Source: Hyphomonadaceae bacterium
Lineage (GTDB): Bacteria > Pseudomonadota > Alphaproteobacteria > Caulobacterales > Aquidulcibacteraceae
Assembly: GCA_022841905.1 (NCBI GenBank)
Contig: JALHQO010000004.1
Span: 62,001 to 126,000 of the forward strand
DNA length: 64,000 nucleotides
Direction: 5' to 3'
In this document: positions 33,069 to 40,970 of the stretch, in pieces
Layout of the letters: every line of letters begins with the position of its first letter
Numbering within the stretch: position 1 is the stretch's first letter
The notes under the pieces: model-generated
Told to the model about the DNA's origin: nothing
What the model saw: the letters and a program-made list of their open reading frames with translations, nothing else
Database searches by the model: none
Position numbers and translations under genes: made by a program

Positions 33069-34274
33069 GTGTTCGCCTTCACCGTCGCCCGCCGCTATCT
33101 CTTTTCTAATCCATCTCAAACCGCATTGTTGATTGTGGGCGTTGCGTTAGGCGTTACGGCCTTTGTTTTTATCACCGCTCTCATTCAGGGATTGGCTATA
33201 CGGCTGACCGACGATGTGACCGCCAATAGCGCCCATGTCTCTCTGGAGCCCGTAACGCGCGTGGCGCGTGTCTTACCTAGCCCTGACGCGGATGTTGAAT
33301 CTGTCGCGATCGTTTCGACCTTTCAGCGCCGCCAGATTCGCGCCTGGGCGTCTACCGTTGAGCTGTTGCGCAGCCAGCCATCGGTCGCCGCCATCAGCCC
33401 GCAGATTTCCGGAAGCGCGTTTCTGGTCAAAGGGGAAGCGGTCGCGCCAGTCGCGGTCACCGCGATCGATCCCTCCGGACTTGACGCTATCTCGTCAATC
33501 AGCACGGAGATCATAAGCGGCGATGCGAGCCTTGGCGCTGACGGCATCTTGATCGGCGTGCGGTTGGCCGAGACTTTGGGCTTGTCAGCCGGCCAACCTG
33601 TGCTTTTTCGAACCGACCGCGGTGTTGACCGGCTGCTTATTGTGCGGGGCATTTTCCAGACCGGTCTGCAAAGCCTCGATGAGAGGGTCGCGTACCTCTC
33701 ACTTCAGACCGCGCGGCCGCTATTCTTGCTGCCCGAAGGCGTGACCAACATTGAGCTCAAGCTCACCGACCCCGCTCGCGCGCGTGATTTTGCGGCCTTC
33801 CTGGCGGAGGCCACGGGGCTGCGCGCGACCTCGTGGCAAGAGAAGAATGCAAGTCTTGAAGGCGCGCTAACCGCTCAAGCACAGACCGGAACGCTCATCC
33901 AGATATTCTCATTGATATCGGTGCTGATCGGCATCGCCAGCGCCTTGAGCCTTTCGGCCAACCGCCGCCGGGGCGAAATCGGCATCATGCGCGCGTTCGG
34001 GGTTTCGCGCCGGTTCATCGCTGGGGTCTTCGTTCTGCAAGGGCTGCTCATTGGCTTGGTCGGCGCAGGGATCGGCTGCCTCAGCGGCTTTGCCCTTTGT
34101 TCGTGGCTGGCGACATTGATTCAACCCGATGGAAGCATGGTGCTGCCGATCGCGCCGAACGAGGGCGGCTATATCGCCGTCTTCGTGCTGACAACGCTCG
34201 GCGCTGTCTTGGCGTCGGTCATCCCCGCCCGATCGGCTGCACGGCTCGATCCACTGGAGGCGATCCAGCAATGA
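33069..34274 (+). CDS. ABC transporter permease, FtsX/MacB-type
   Basis: This 401-residue membrane protein begins at a GTG (33069) nine bases after a GGGGAG ribosome binding site. It has one N-terminal helix (TALLIVGVALGVTAFVFIT), a large periplasmic MacB_PCD domain of about 220 residues, then three helices including FSLISVLIGIASALSLSA, followed by the cytoplasmic coupling stretch RRRGEIGIMRAFGVSRRFI, and the last ending IPARSAARLDPLEAIQ. This is the FtsX fold used by MacB, LolC/E and DevC. It overlaps the ATPase gene by four bases. Confidence 0.92.
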   Translation: MFAFTVARRYLFSNPSQTALLIVGVALGVTAFVFITALIQGLAIRLTDDVTANSAHVSLEPVTRVARVLPSPDADVESVAIVSTFQRRQIRAWASTVELLRSQPSVAAISPQISGSAFLVKGEAVAPVAVTAIDPSGLDAISSISTEIISGDASLGADGILIGVRLAETLGLSAGQPVLFRTDRGVDRLLIVRGIFQTGLQSLDERVAYLSLQTARPLFLLPEGVTNIELKLTDPARARDFAAFLAEATGLRATSWQEKNASLEGALTAQAQTGTLIQIFSLISVLIGIASALSLSANRRRGEIGIMRAFGVSRRFIAGVFVLQGLLIGLVGAGIGCLSGFALCSWLATLIQPDGSMVLPIAPNEGGYIAVFVLTTLGAVLASVIPARSAARLDPLEAIQQ

Positions 34275-34957
34275 GCGCCGTTCTAGAGGCGCGCGGGATT
34301 GCGATGACGTTTCGCAACGGCGATGAGCTCACCAACGTGTTGAAAGGCGTTGACCTCGCACTTGAGCCCGGGGAGTTGGTCGCGCTCTTGGGCGCATCTG
34401 GATCGGGGAAGTCGACACTTTTGTCGATTGTCGGGCTTTTGCTTCGTCCGACGGCGGGAACGATTGCGATTGCGGGCGAGCGCGTCGAAGGCCTGTCGGA
34501 GGTGGAGCGCGCGTCGTTTCGCAATCAGCGCCTCGGTTTCATTTTCCAGTTTCATCACCTGTTGCCGGACTTCACCGCCACAGAGAACGTGGCCTTCCCG
34601 GCGGCGGCGCCGGCCGGCGGCATAACGGCTCCAATGCGGCGACGCGCGCGGGACTTGCTGGCGCGGGTTGGCTTGTCGGACCGTATGGATTTTCCAGCGA
34701 CGCGTCTGTCCGGCGGCCAAAAGCAAAGGGTCGCCATCGCACGTGCGCTGATGAACAAACCAGAACTGGTGCTTGCCGATGAACCTACAGGAAGCCTCGA
34801 TCGCGTCGCCGCAGAGCAGGTTCTCGACCTAATGCGCGAGGTCAATCGCGAGGACAAGGCCACATTCTTGATCTGCACGCACGACGAACACGTCGCCGCC
34901 CGCTGCACGCGCCGCGTCACGCTGAAGGACGGTCTCATCGACACTGAAGTCGTCTAG
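34271..34957 (+). CDS. ABC transporter ATP-binding subunit, LolD/MacB/DevA-type
   Basis: This 228-residue ATPase has the Walker A GASGSGKST near residue 42, Q-loop IFQFHHLLPDFTATEN, signature LSGGQKQRVAIARAL, Walker B LVLADEPTGSLD and switch His in ICTHDEH. The FQFHHLLP and TALEN-like region place it in the LolD/MacB/DevA subgroup. It drives the permease encoded upstream. It is the last gene of the three-gene exporter operon and directly borders the decayed integrative element. Confidence 0.94.
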   Translation: MSAVLEARGIAMTFRNGDELTNVLKGVDLALEPGELVALLGASGSGKSTLLSIVGLLLRPTAGTIAIAGERVEGLSEVERASFRNQRLGFIFQFHHLLPDFTATENVAFPAAAPAGGITAPMRRRARDLLARVGLSDRMDFPATRLSGGQKQRVAIARALMNKPELVLADEPTGSLDRVAAEQVLDLMREVNREDKATFLICTHDEHVAARCTRRVTLKDGLIDTEVV

Positions 34958-35316
34958 ATTGTATCAGCGTACGCATCGAGCAGGCGCTTGGCGCCGCGCT
35001 GCTGATGGCGGCCGGAGACGACTGGGACCTTCATTACAGCTTAGCCGGGGCCGCATGCGCGAGCGCCACATTGCCCGCGCGTCCGGCGCTGTCGAGGGAC
35101 GCTTTGCTCTAAAGCCCTCGACAGCGCCGGCCTAAACGCGGGCCCCTCGAACGGGGTCGCGCATGCGGCCCCGGCAAGCAATCTCGCGGCCGGGAAGCCA
35201 AAGAGGCTTTCGATGAAGGTCAGACGAGAACGAGGCCGAAGCGGTCTGAACTGATCCCATCAAACTCTAGCGCCGTCGGTTCTGCCGATGGCGTCATTCT
35301 TTCCGGAGTAATTTCC
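34958..35316. other. Intergenic stretch with a large nested palindrome
   Basis: No gene is visible between the ABC ATPase and the ArdC-like gene. The main content is the nested inverted repeat at 35044-35175. A GGAG ribosome binding site for the ArdC-like gene lies near 35305. This is probably the left side of the integrative element. Confidence 0.6.
35044..35175. repeat. Nested perfect inverted repeats (19 bp outer, 16 bp inner)
   Basis: The outer arms, 35044-35062 and 35157-35175, are perfect complements of 19 bases (left arm GCCGGGGCCGCATGCGCGA). Inside, 35083-35098 and 35115-35130 are perfect complements of 16 bases (CCGGCGCTGTCGAGGG). A 7-base pair (GCCCGCG/CGCGGGC) lies between them. 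The whole can fold into one long hairpin. It could be a processing or transfer site or an RNA structure; no T-run follows. Confidence 0.85.
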
Positions 35317-36240
35317 ATGAACACGCATTCTGTGCGCGATAGCGCGCGCCGCGATGTCGCCGCTGAAATCACCACAAAGATCTTGGCTGAATTAGAGGCA
35401 GGCGTTTCGCCATGGCGGAAGCCCTGGGACGGCGCACGCACAGGGCTTGTATTGCCGCGCCGCGCCACCGGCGAAAACTATCGAGGCGTGAACGTCATCA
35501 TCCTATGGAGTGCAGCCATGGAGCGCGGCTATGCTTCGCCCTATTGGCTGACTTTCAACCAAGCTTTGAAACTCGGCGCGCACGTCCGCAAAGGCGAACG
35601 CGGTGAGGTCGTCGTCTATTACGGGCAGGGCAAGCGCAAGCGGCTGGACGAGGGCGGGGCCGAGGTCGAGGACGCGTTTCGCTTTCTGAAGTGGTACGTC
35701 GTCTTTTCCGCTCACCAGATCGACAATTTGCCCGCGCAGTTTTATCCGGCGACCGCGGCCGATGATCTACTGCCCATCCCGGCCCATGAGGCTTGGTTCG
35801 AACGGCTCGAGATCGGGCGTATCGCGACGCGTGACATCGCCTGCTATATCCCCAGCCGCGATGTCATCGGCATGCCGCCCATCGGCGCCTTCGACACAGC
35901 CGAGGATTACGCGGCCACGCTCAATCATGAGAGCGTGCACGCCACCATGGCGCCCAACCGCGTCGGGCGCGACATGGGCAAGAAGTTCAGTCAGCACGCG
36001 CTTGCGGCTGAGGAGCTCGTCGCCGAGATCGGCGCAAGCCTCTTGGGCGCTCACTTGCGGCTGCCGCCGCATCACATCCACGATCACGCTTGCTATATTG
36101 GTCACTGGATGAAGCTCCTAGCTTACGACAAGCGCGCATTTTTGACTGCCGCCGCCCAGGCGCAGGTTGCAGTCGATTGGCTGTTGGCCAAGAGCCCTTC
36201 GCCGTTCGCAGAAGAGGAGGCCGCTTATGTCGCGGCTTGA
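35317..36240 (+). CDS. ArdC-like antirestriction protein (ssDNA-binding plus zincin)
   Basis: This 307-residue protein has the ArdC N-terminal ssDNA-binding domain (AEITTKILAELEAGVSPWRK then PWDGARTG, and NYRGVNVIILW, YWLTFNQALKLGAHVRKGER) and a C-terminal zincin-like metallopeptidase with LNHESVHAT (HExxH form) and a downstream acidic AAEELVAEIGASLLG. ArdC proteins are carried by plasmids and integrative elements and protect incoming DNA from restriction. GGAG lies eight bases before the ATG. The Toprim gene overlaps its end by 14 bases, so they are coupled. Confidence 0.9.
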   Translation: MNTHSVRDSARRDVAAEITTKILAELEAGVSPWRKPWDGARTGLVLPRRATGENYRGVNVIILWSAAMERGYASPYWLTFNQALKLGAHVRKGERGEVVVYYGQGKRKRLDEGGAEVEDAFRFLKWYVVFSAHQIDNLPAQFYPATAADDLLPIPAHEAWFERLEIGRIATRDIACYIPSRDVIGMPPIGAFDTAEDYAATLNHESVHATMAPNRVGRDMGKKFSQHALAAEELVAEIGASLLGAHLRLPPHHIHDHACYIGHWMKLLAYDKRAFLTAAAQAQVAVDWLLAKSPSPFAEEEAAYVAA

Positions 36241-37117
36241 GCGCATCGTGGCTGCATGCGGCGGCGTCCTGCTCGATGGCGGAACGCGTGCGCTCATTCC
36301 GGGACTGGGTCACAGCAACAAAGACCGCTCCGTTTCGCTGGCCGAGACGGAGGAGGGGCGCATTCTCATTCATTGCTTCAGCCCCAGGGACGATTGGCGC
36401 GACGTGCGCCGGGCTTTGGCGGATCTTGGATTGCTCGACGATGAACAGAGCAGCGATCAACACGGCGCTCGATGGTCGTCCTCAAAGATTGCGGCGCTGC
36501 CGGTCAGTGAAGATCGGATCGCGCGTGCACAGCGCATCTGGGATGAGATCCGGTCACTCTCGCACACGGTGGCGACAACCTATCTGCGTCGGCGCGCCAT
36601 TCCTGAGGATTTGTGGGACACGCCCGCCCTCCGGTTTCATCCGCAGATGACGAGCCTCGACGATCGGGAAAAACGGCCCGCGCTCGTCGCCGCGATCACC
36701 AACGGCCATGGCGCCTTGCAGGGCGTTCAGGTCACGCTGCTCTCGCCGCACGGCACGGCCAAAGCGGCTGTGGCGACACCGCGGCGCGTTATCGGCAAAC
36801 TGCTGGGCGGCGTCGTGCGCCTTGGCGACGTGCATGACGACCTCGCAATCGGCGAAGGTGTTGAGACCATGCTCACAGCCCAGCACATGCTGGGCGTCCC
36901 GTCATGGGCGGCGCTCACCGCAGACAATCTCAGTCGCTTTACGGCCGTTCAGTCCGTTCGACGGCTGATCGTCGTGATCGACAACGACCTGGCGGGAGCG
37001 CGCGCGGCGCAAGCGCTTCGTAATCGAGCGCGTGCGAGCCTACGGGTGGAGACGACATCAGCCCCTGAGGGCTTCAACGATCTCAACGATTGGGCGCGAG
37101 CCAACGCGGAAGCTTAG
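36227..37117 (+). CDS. Toprim-domain primase-like protein of mobile elements
   Basis: This 296-residue protein starts MSRLERIVAACGGVL at the ATG at 36227 with GAGGAGG six bases upstream. The N-terminus resembles the CHC2-like zinc-finger-less part of element primases (GHSNKDRSVSLAETEEGRIL, HCFSPRDDWRDVRRAL). The C-terminal half is a Toprim fold: LAIGEGVETMLTAQHMLG with the catalytic Glu, then LIVVIDNDLAGARAAQ with the DxD-type acidic pair. Such proteins pair with ArdC on alphaproteobacterial plasmids and integrative elements and likely prime transferred single-stranded DNA. Confidence 0.87.
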   Translation: MSRLERIVAACGGVLLDGGTRALIPGLGHSNKDRSVSLAETEEGRILIHCFSPRDDWRDVRRALADLGLLDDEQSSDQHGARWSSSKIAALPVSEDRIARAQRIWDEIRSLSHTVATTYLRRRAIPEDLWDTPALRFHPQMTSLDDREKRPALVAAITNGHGALQGVQVTLLSPHGTAKAAVATPRRVIGKLLGGVVRLGDVHDDLAIGEGVETMLTAQHMLGVPSWAALTADNLSRFTAVQSVRRLIVVIDNDLAGARAAQALRNRARASLRVETTSAPEGFNDLNDWARANAEA

Positions 37118-37429
37118 CAGCCCACATGGGCGAGCTCCGGTTGCGGAGACGCTTCACCACGGGCGTCGGTTTCCTCCAAGCAATACGCTGCCGCGTCGCC
37201 GCAAGCGTCGCCCACGCTGTCGCCCTGTCTCGCCCGGCCGGCGGCGCTAGCAAGGAGAAAATCGTCTCCCCGCCCGCTTGCGCGGCTTCGGGGCCGCGCA
37301 TGCGCGCAACCCTCGGGCCCCACCATTTTCACCTTGCCAGCGCCGCCTCATGGCCGGGCGCTTCCAAGCGCCGTCGCGGGCGACGCCCGCGGCCCGGGAT
37401 CAGCCGGGAACACTTTCGAGGAAACGCTC
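37118..37429. other. Palindrome-rich intergenic stretch before the SSB gene
   Basis: No gene is visible. Several short perfect hairpins occur: GGCGCTTCCAAGCGCC at 37357-37372, CGCGGGC/GCCCGCG at 37375-37391, and the self-complementary GCGCATGCGC near 37297 set between GGGGCC and GGCCCC. The GGGGCCGC and CATGCGCG pieces recall the outer arm of the repeat before the ArdC-like gene. Likely non-coding element DNA. Confidence 0.55.
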
Positions 37430-37780
37430 ATGACCAATCGCGTCACCATTATCGGCAAGCTCATCGATGCGCCCAAGATGCGCAGTTTCGAACAGCGCGG
37501 CGGCACAATCGACATCGTCTCGCTTTGGCTCGAAGTGCAGGACGAGAACCGCACCGATCGCTTCACGATCGAGATCAATGACGGCAAGGCCGCGACCGCC
37601 GCCAAGGCGATGAAGAAAGACGTCATCGTAGAAGTCACCGGCAAACTTCGTCACGACCGCTGGAAGGACAAGGCCACCAGCCGTTGGACCGGCAAGGTCT
37701 TCGTTGCCGTCGATCCCGGCGAGGGCAGTGTGCGCTCCAAAGGCGTCGCGCCCGAAGCCGCCCAGTCCCACGCGGCGTGA
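37430..37780 (+). CDS. OB-fold single-stranded DNA-binding protein (element type)
   Basis: This 116-residue protein starts MTNRVTIIGKLIDAPKMRSF with GAGGAA six bases before the ATG. The N-terminal strand pattern and IDIVSLWLEV, DRFTIEINDGKAATAAKAMK and VIVEVTGKLRHDRWKD fit an OB-fold SSB, without the acidic C-terminal tip of chromosomal SSB. With the ArdC-like and Toprim genes it forms a set that handles single-stranded DNA during transfer or establishment. A strong hairpin terminator follows. Confidence 0.83.
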   Translation: MTNRVTIIGKLIDAPKMRSFEQRGGTIDIVSLWLEVQDENRTDRFTIEINDGKAATAAKAMKKDVIVEVTGKLRHDRWKDKATSRWTGKVFVAVDPGEGSVRSKGVAPEAAQSHAA

Positions 37781-37788
37781 GCTAGGCG

Positions 37789-37823
37789 AAAGCCTGCTGC
37801 GCCGCTTGGGCGCAGCAGGCTTT
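37789..37823 (+). terminator. Rho-independent terminator after the SSB gene
   Basis: AAAGCCTGCTGCGCC and GGCGCAGCAGGCTTT form a perfect 15-base stem with loop GCTTG, nine bases after the SSB stop, ending in TTT. A run of only three T limits certainty. Confidence 0.8.
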
Positions 37824-37924
37824 CATTCGGATGAGATCGCGTTGACGACGAACAATACTCAACGTCTGTGTTGAATTGAGCTTCTATTCATGGCGTTCCC
37901 TCGCGAACCAGAACACGCCCGGTT

Positions 37925-38380
37925 TTAGTTTTCAGTGCGGCGCACGACGAGGCCAGGCACGCGCTTTGCCAGTTCGGCCATCGCACTCTGCTTGGCCGCG
38001 TCGAGCAGCTTCTGCGGGATGAAGCCATAAAGCGCGTCGCTCGGATTGCTGCCCGGCACAGGTCGTAGATCGGGACCCGGCCAAACGAAGCGATTGAGTG
38101 TAGCGATGCTGATCCAGGATTGATCGGCGTCGAGACCTAAATGCGCCCGCACGCGCGCGGGCACTTCTATCGCAGGCGGCGCGTCTCGTTGGGGTGGGCG
38201 TGTGGTGACGGGGGCGACGACGACTTCCTCGCCATCCGCCAAGAGGACGAGCACAACGACAGGACGATCCTTGGCGCCTTCGTCGTGACCGCGCTCGGCC
38301 TCATGCTTCCAAAGGAAGCTATAGTGCAAAACCATGCCGGCTTTCGGCGCCTTCGGGATCATGCGCGGCGGATCAGTCAC
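37925..38380 (-). CDS. PemK/MazF-like toxin-type protein
   Basis: This 151-residue protein has the start of a PemK/MazF-like barrel: PKAGMVLHYSFLWKHEAERG, KDRPVVVLVLLADGEEVVVA and PVTTRPPQRD, followed by ISIATLNRFVWPGPDLRPV. This is the layout of the 'type II toxin PemK-like' group; such proteins are often RNases. Its gene overlaps the antitoxin gene by four bases, antitoxin first. Activity is not proven from sequence. It belongs to the cargo or maintenance part of the integrative element. Confidence 0.75.
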   Translation of the reverse strand: MTDPPRMIPKAPKAGMVLHYSFLWKHEAERGHDEGAKDRPVVVLVLLADGEEVVVAPVTTRPPQRDAPPAIEVPARVRAHLGLDADQSWISIATLNRFVWPGPDLRPVPGSNPSDALYGFIPQKLLDAAKQSAMAELAKRVPGLVVRRTEN

Positions 38381-38673
38381 GCGCCCTTTCGGGCGTCGTC
38401 ATCCATCAAGCGGTCGAGCGCGACCGACTCCGGGGTCGGAGGCGCATTGGCGAGCGCCTGGAAAAGTTCGGCTGCCTCATCGGAGGTCATCTCGTTCAGC
38501 ACCAAAACCCGCCGGAATGCGGCCCGGAGCCGCTCGTATTCTGCCGCCGACAGCACCACCAGTTCGTCGCGGCCATACCTCGTCACCACGACCGGCGCCT
38601 GCCTGGCGGCGTCGGCGTAGCGGCCGAAATTGTTCTGGAATTCCGCCGCGGAGACCTTAGTTTTCGTGCTCAT
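38377..38673 (-). CDS. Phd/YefM-type antitoxin
   Basis: This 98-residue protein starts MSTKTKVSAAEFQNNFGRYA and continues QAPVVVTRYGRDELVVLSAA, the Phd/YefM DNA-binding fold. The C-terminal half (NEMTSDEAAELFQALANAPP) is the expected toxin-binding tail. The ATG at 38673 gives the family N-terminus; in-frame ATGs at 38694 and 38700 would place the operator inside the coding region. A 9-base palindrome abuts the start, consistent with autoregulation by the toxin-antitoxin complex. Confidence 0.83.
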   Translation of the reverse strand: MSTKTKVSAAEFQNNFGRYADAARQAPVVVTRYGRDELVVLSAAEYERLRAAFRRVLVLNEMTSDEAAELFQALANAPPTPESVALDRLMDDDARKGA

Positions 38674-38692
38674 GTTCGCTAAGTTAGCGAAC
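38674..38692. promoter_or_regulatory. Palindromic operator at the antitoxin start
   Basis: GTTCGCTAA-G-TTAGCGAAC is a perfect inverted repeat with 9-base arms, directly before the chosen antitoxin ATG. It is the probable binding site of the antitoxin and would block ribosome access or transcription. Confidence 0.7.
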
Positions 38693-38709
38693 ATCCCCAT
38701 GAGAGTCAA

Positions 38710-39150
38710 GATTTACGCGCGGCCAAAATCTGAGTGCTGTCGCTGAAGGCTTTAACGGAAAAGCGCCCGAAACCAATAAGATGAAGCGGAGTTTCGGCTT
38801 GGCGCGGGATTTTCGCGGGCAGTTACGGCGAGCCAACAGCTTGTGCTTGGGAAAACCTATTCGATCTCAATGATGCAAGGAAAAGTGAAGGCGACGCCTT
38901 CGCTCTGTCTTGAACGCTGATTCCTCTTTCTCTCCGCACACGAATTATGGCGGAGCTTCCCGGTAATGCGGGGTAACACCGTGCTACGTTTAGCCTGCGA
39001 CACGAGGATACAGGGCGCCGCTCAAGGCAGTGCGGTCATCCAGTGTGAGTTGGAGCGAGAAGACTAAGCTCAGTCTGATCCCGTACAAATCGTCCGCGCC
39101 TGTCGGGTTCATCTGCTTTTCGACCGGAGTGCACGCGTTCACATTCATGC
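38710..39150. other. Intergenic stretch, no gene recognised
   Basis: About 440 bases between the antitoxin gene and the integrase remnant hold no supported gene. Base composition is lower in GC than the flanks. It may be further eroded element DNA; the catalytic half of the integrase is not recognisable here. Confidence 0.45.
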
Positions 39151-39157
39151 ATCGGCA

Positions 39158-39519
39158 ATAAGCAGGGATGAGATGTTTGTCGATGACCTTTCGTTCTTTG
39201 TAGAGTGTGTTTCGTGTTTCCAGTGCCGCTGACGCGGCGCGCGAAATCCATGGCGTGACGCCTCCACGTATGCGTCCGCCAGTCTGGTGAAGGTCCATTC
39301 GCGGGCTTTGGCGTCCTCGATGCGTTTTTGCTCGGCTTCTCGCCTCGTTCGGCGCATTTCCTCGGTCGGGTCTACACGTCGGCGACTGATGCGCGCCCGC
39401 ACGAGCCCTGCATCGGCGCGCGCCTGATCGATCAGAAGTCCCGGCCAATCACCCAACACCTTCTCACTCTCGCGCCCATCGAGGGTGTCGTATTTTACGG
39501 TCCAAAACTTGCGGCCGTT
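39158..39519 (-). pseudogene. Tyrosine integrase remnant (DUF4102 arm-binding and start of core-binding domain)
   Basis: Read on the minus strand from 39516, GRKFWTVKYDTLDGRESE then KVLGDWPGLLIDQARADAGL and RRVDPTEEMRRTRREAEQKR match the arm-type DNA-binding region of phage-type integrases, then TFTRLADAYVEA starts the core-binding domain. The next expected piece, YKERKVIDKHLIPAY, continues in a different frame. The first 30-40 residues are absent: the frame hits TGA at 39520-39522 where tRNA-like sequence begins. The catalytic domain is gone. This marks a decayed integrative element. Confidence 0.82.
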
Positions 39520-39521
39520 TC

Positions 39522-39546
39522 ACAGGTTCAATCCCTGTCGCGCCCA
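39522..39546 (+). other. tRNA 3'-end fragment (likely attachment site scar)
   Basis: ACAGG-TTCAATC-CCTGT forms a perfect T arm, followed by CGCGCCC and a discriminator A, the 3' side of an acceptor stem. No matching 5' GGGCGCG, D arm or anticodon arm is found in the 75 bases upstream, so this is not a tRNA gene. Integrases of this class use tRNA 3' ends as att sites. The trailing bases are GCA rather than CCA. Confidence 0.75.
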
Positions 39547-39728
39547 GCATTGTTTCTCAGCAAATACCGTGAACGCCTGCGGAAGATGCAAGACTTTCGC
39601 TCGATCGCACGCGATCGGCTGAAGAAGTGGAGTCCCACGCGTCCGCGCTGACGGCAAATGTCGGAAGACGACAGATGCGGGCTCAAGTGTGCGTCATCCC
39701 AGCAAAGTCAGTCCGTGCATTCCCGCGG

Positions 39729-40739
39729 TCAGGATTTTGAGCGTCGAACGGGCTTCTTTGGCTCTTGCGCGGCGCCGAAATTTTCGGGCGCTACGAACTC
39801 TTCTCGAAACCAGGGATGGGCGCGGGTATCGAAGATGCTCTTCAGCCACTCCGCGACGCGCTGAACGCGGGCGGCATTGCGCGCTTCGCGATGCACGATG
39901 AGCCAGAGCTTGATCGGCGTGCTTGGCTCCGCGCCGATTAAGATGAGCTCTGGTGCGAGCGTGAAGAGATAGGTGGGCACAGTGGCCACGCCTGCGCCGG
40001 CCCTCAAGGCGGCGACCATGGCCGCGCTCGAATTGGTCTCGAAGGCAAATGAGGCGAGGCTGGCGACGGCGATGGCGCGCTTGCCCCAAACTTCCTGCTG
40101 CGAAATCTGTCCGGTTTGGCGGAGCGTGCGATGGTCGCCGGCGGCGGAGGCTGCCGATGCAGGCAGGCCGTATGTCTCGACATAAGTCGGCGCCGCGGCG
40201 AGCACGTAGTGCAGGGTAGCGAGCGTTGATGTGTCATCGCCGATTTCAGCGCGTGACTTGTCGAGCGCGATCGTGATGTCGGCACGAGCCTGCGAATCCG
40301 GCGCGGCTGGACCGATCAGGCAATCCAAGGAGAGCTGGATTCTCGGATTGCGCTCTAGGAACGTGCTGACCCGCGGCGCCACCCAAAGCGATCCAACGCC
40401 ATCAGGCGATGCGACGCGGACGAGCCCTTCTTCGCGTTGGTCGCGCGCACGCACACTCCGCTCGATGTCATCGGCGAAATGTTGCATGGAGCGCGCTCGC
40501 TCATAAAGATCCTCGCCAGCGCTCGTGAGCGCCGTGCCGCTGCGACGCCGGTGAAACAGCTTCACTTCAAGCCGCGTTTCCAGTTCATCGATGCGTCGGC
40601 TTACACTTGAAGGGCGCAGCTTTAGCGCCTCGGCCGCTCGATTGACGCCGCCTGCCTCTGCGACCGCCGCAAATATCCGCACTGCTTCCCAGTCGAGCCG
40701 GCTACGCGGACGCTCGTCGCGATGTTTGGATTTAGCCAA
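39729..40739 (-). CDS. LysR-family transcriptional regulator
   Basis: This 336-residue regulator has a short basic N-terminal extension, then the LysR helix-turn-helix WEAVRIFAAVAEAGGVNRAA and LKLRPSSVSRRIDELETRLE, and RRRSGTALTSAGEDLYERA. The substrate-binding domain follows (about 105-310) and ends with a C-terminal basic tail. It is divergent from the four-gene operon at 40971-42881 with a 230-base gap, the usual position of a LysR activator for its target. The effector is unknown. Confidence 0.88.
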   Translation of the reverse strand: MAKSKHRDERPRSRLDWEAVRIFAAVAEAGGVNRAAEALKLRPSSVSRRIDELETRLEVKLFHRRRSGTALTSAGEDLYERARSMQHFADDIERSVRARDQREEGLVRVASPDGVGSLWVAPRVSTFLERNPRIQLSLDCLIGPAAPDSQARADITIALDKSRAEIGDDTSTLATLHYVLAAAPTYVETYGLPASAASAAGDHRTLRQTGQISQQEVWGKRAIAVASLASFAFETNSSAAMVAALRAGAGVATVPTYLFTLAPELILIGAEPSTPIKLWLIVHREARNAARVQRVAEWLKSIFDTRAHPWFREEFVAPENFGAAQEPKKPVRRSKS

Positions 40740-40970
40740 GTGCCCCCGTCTCTCGCCGTCAAAGCCCAGTTGCAGTCTAGAGCCAGCCGCCTGCGAAATG
40801 AAGTGGGTTCGTTGGTTGCGGGTTCGCTCCCCCGTTCAGCGTGGTCGCCAAGTTGGCCTTGCCCCGGTCCTTAGCCGCTCACTCCACGCAACAGGATGTT
40901 GCGAGATTTGAAGCAGCCGAACCGCCTTGAACGGTCCATCGTCGATGCATTGCAGCCGAGGAGCGCCGCC

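Noticed and set aside
38990-39448. 152-codon frame on the minus strand
   Set aside because: Only its YKERKVIDKHLIPAY part is meaningful, as an out-of-frame piece of the integrase remnant; the rest has no coding character.
39470-39546. Possible complete tRNA gene ending at 39546
   Set aside because: Only the T arm and 3' acceptor strand are present; no matching 5' acceptor, D arm or anticodon arm lies upstream, so it is called an attachment-site fragment.
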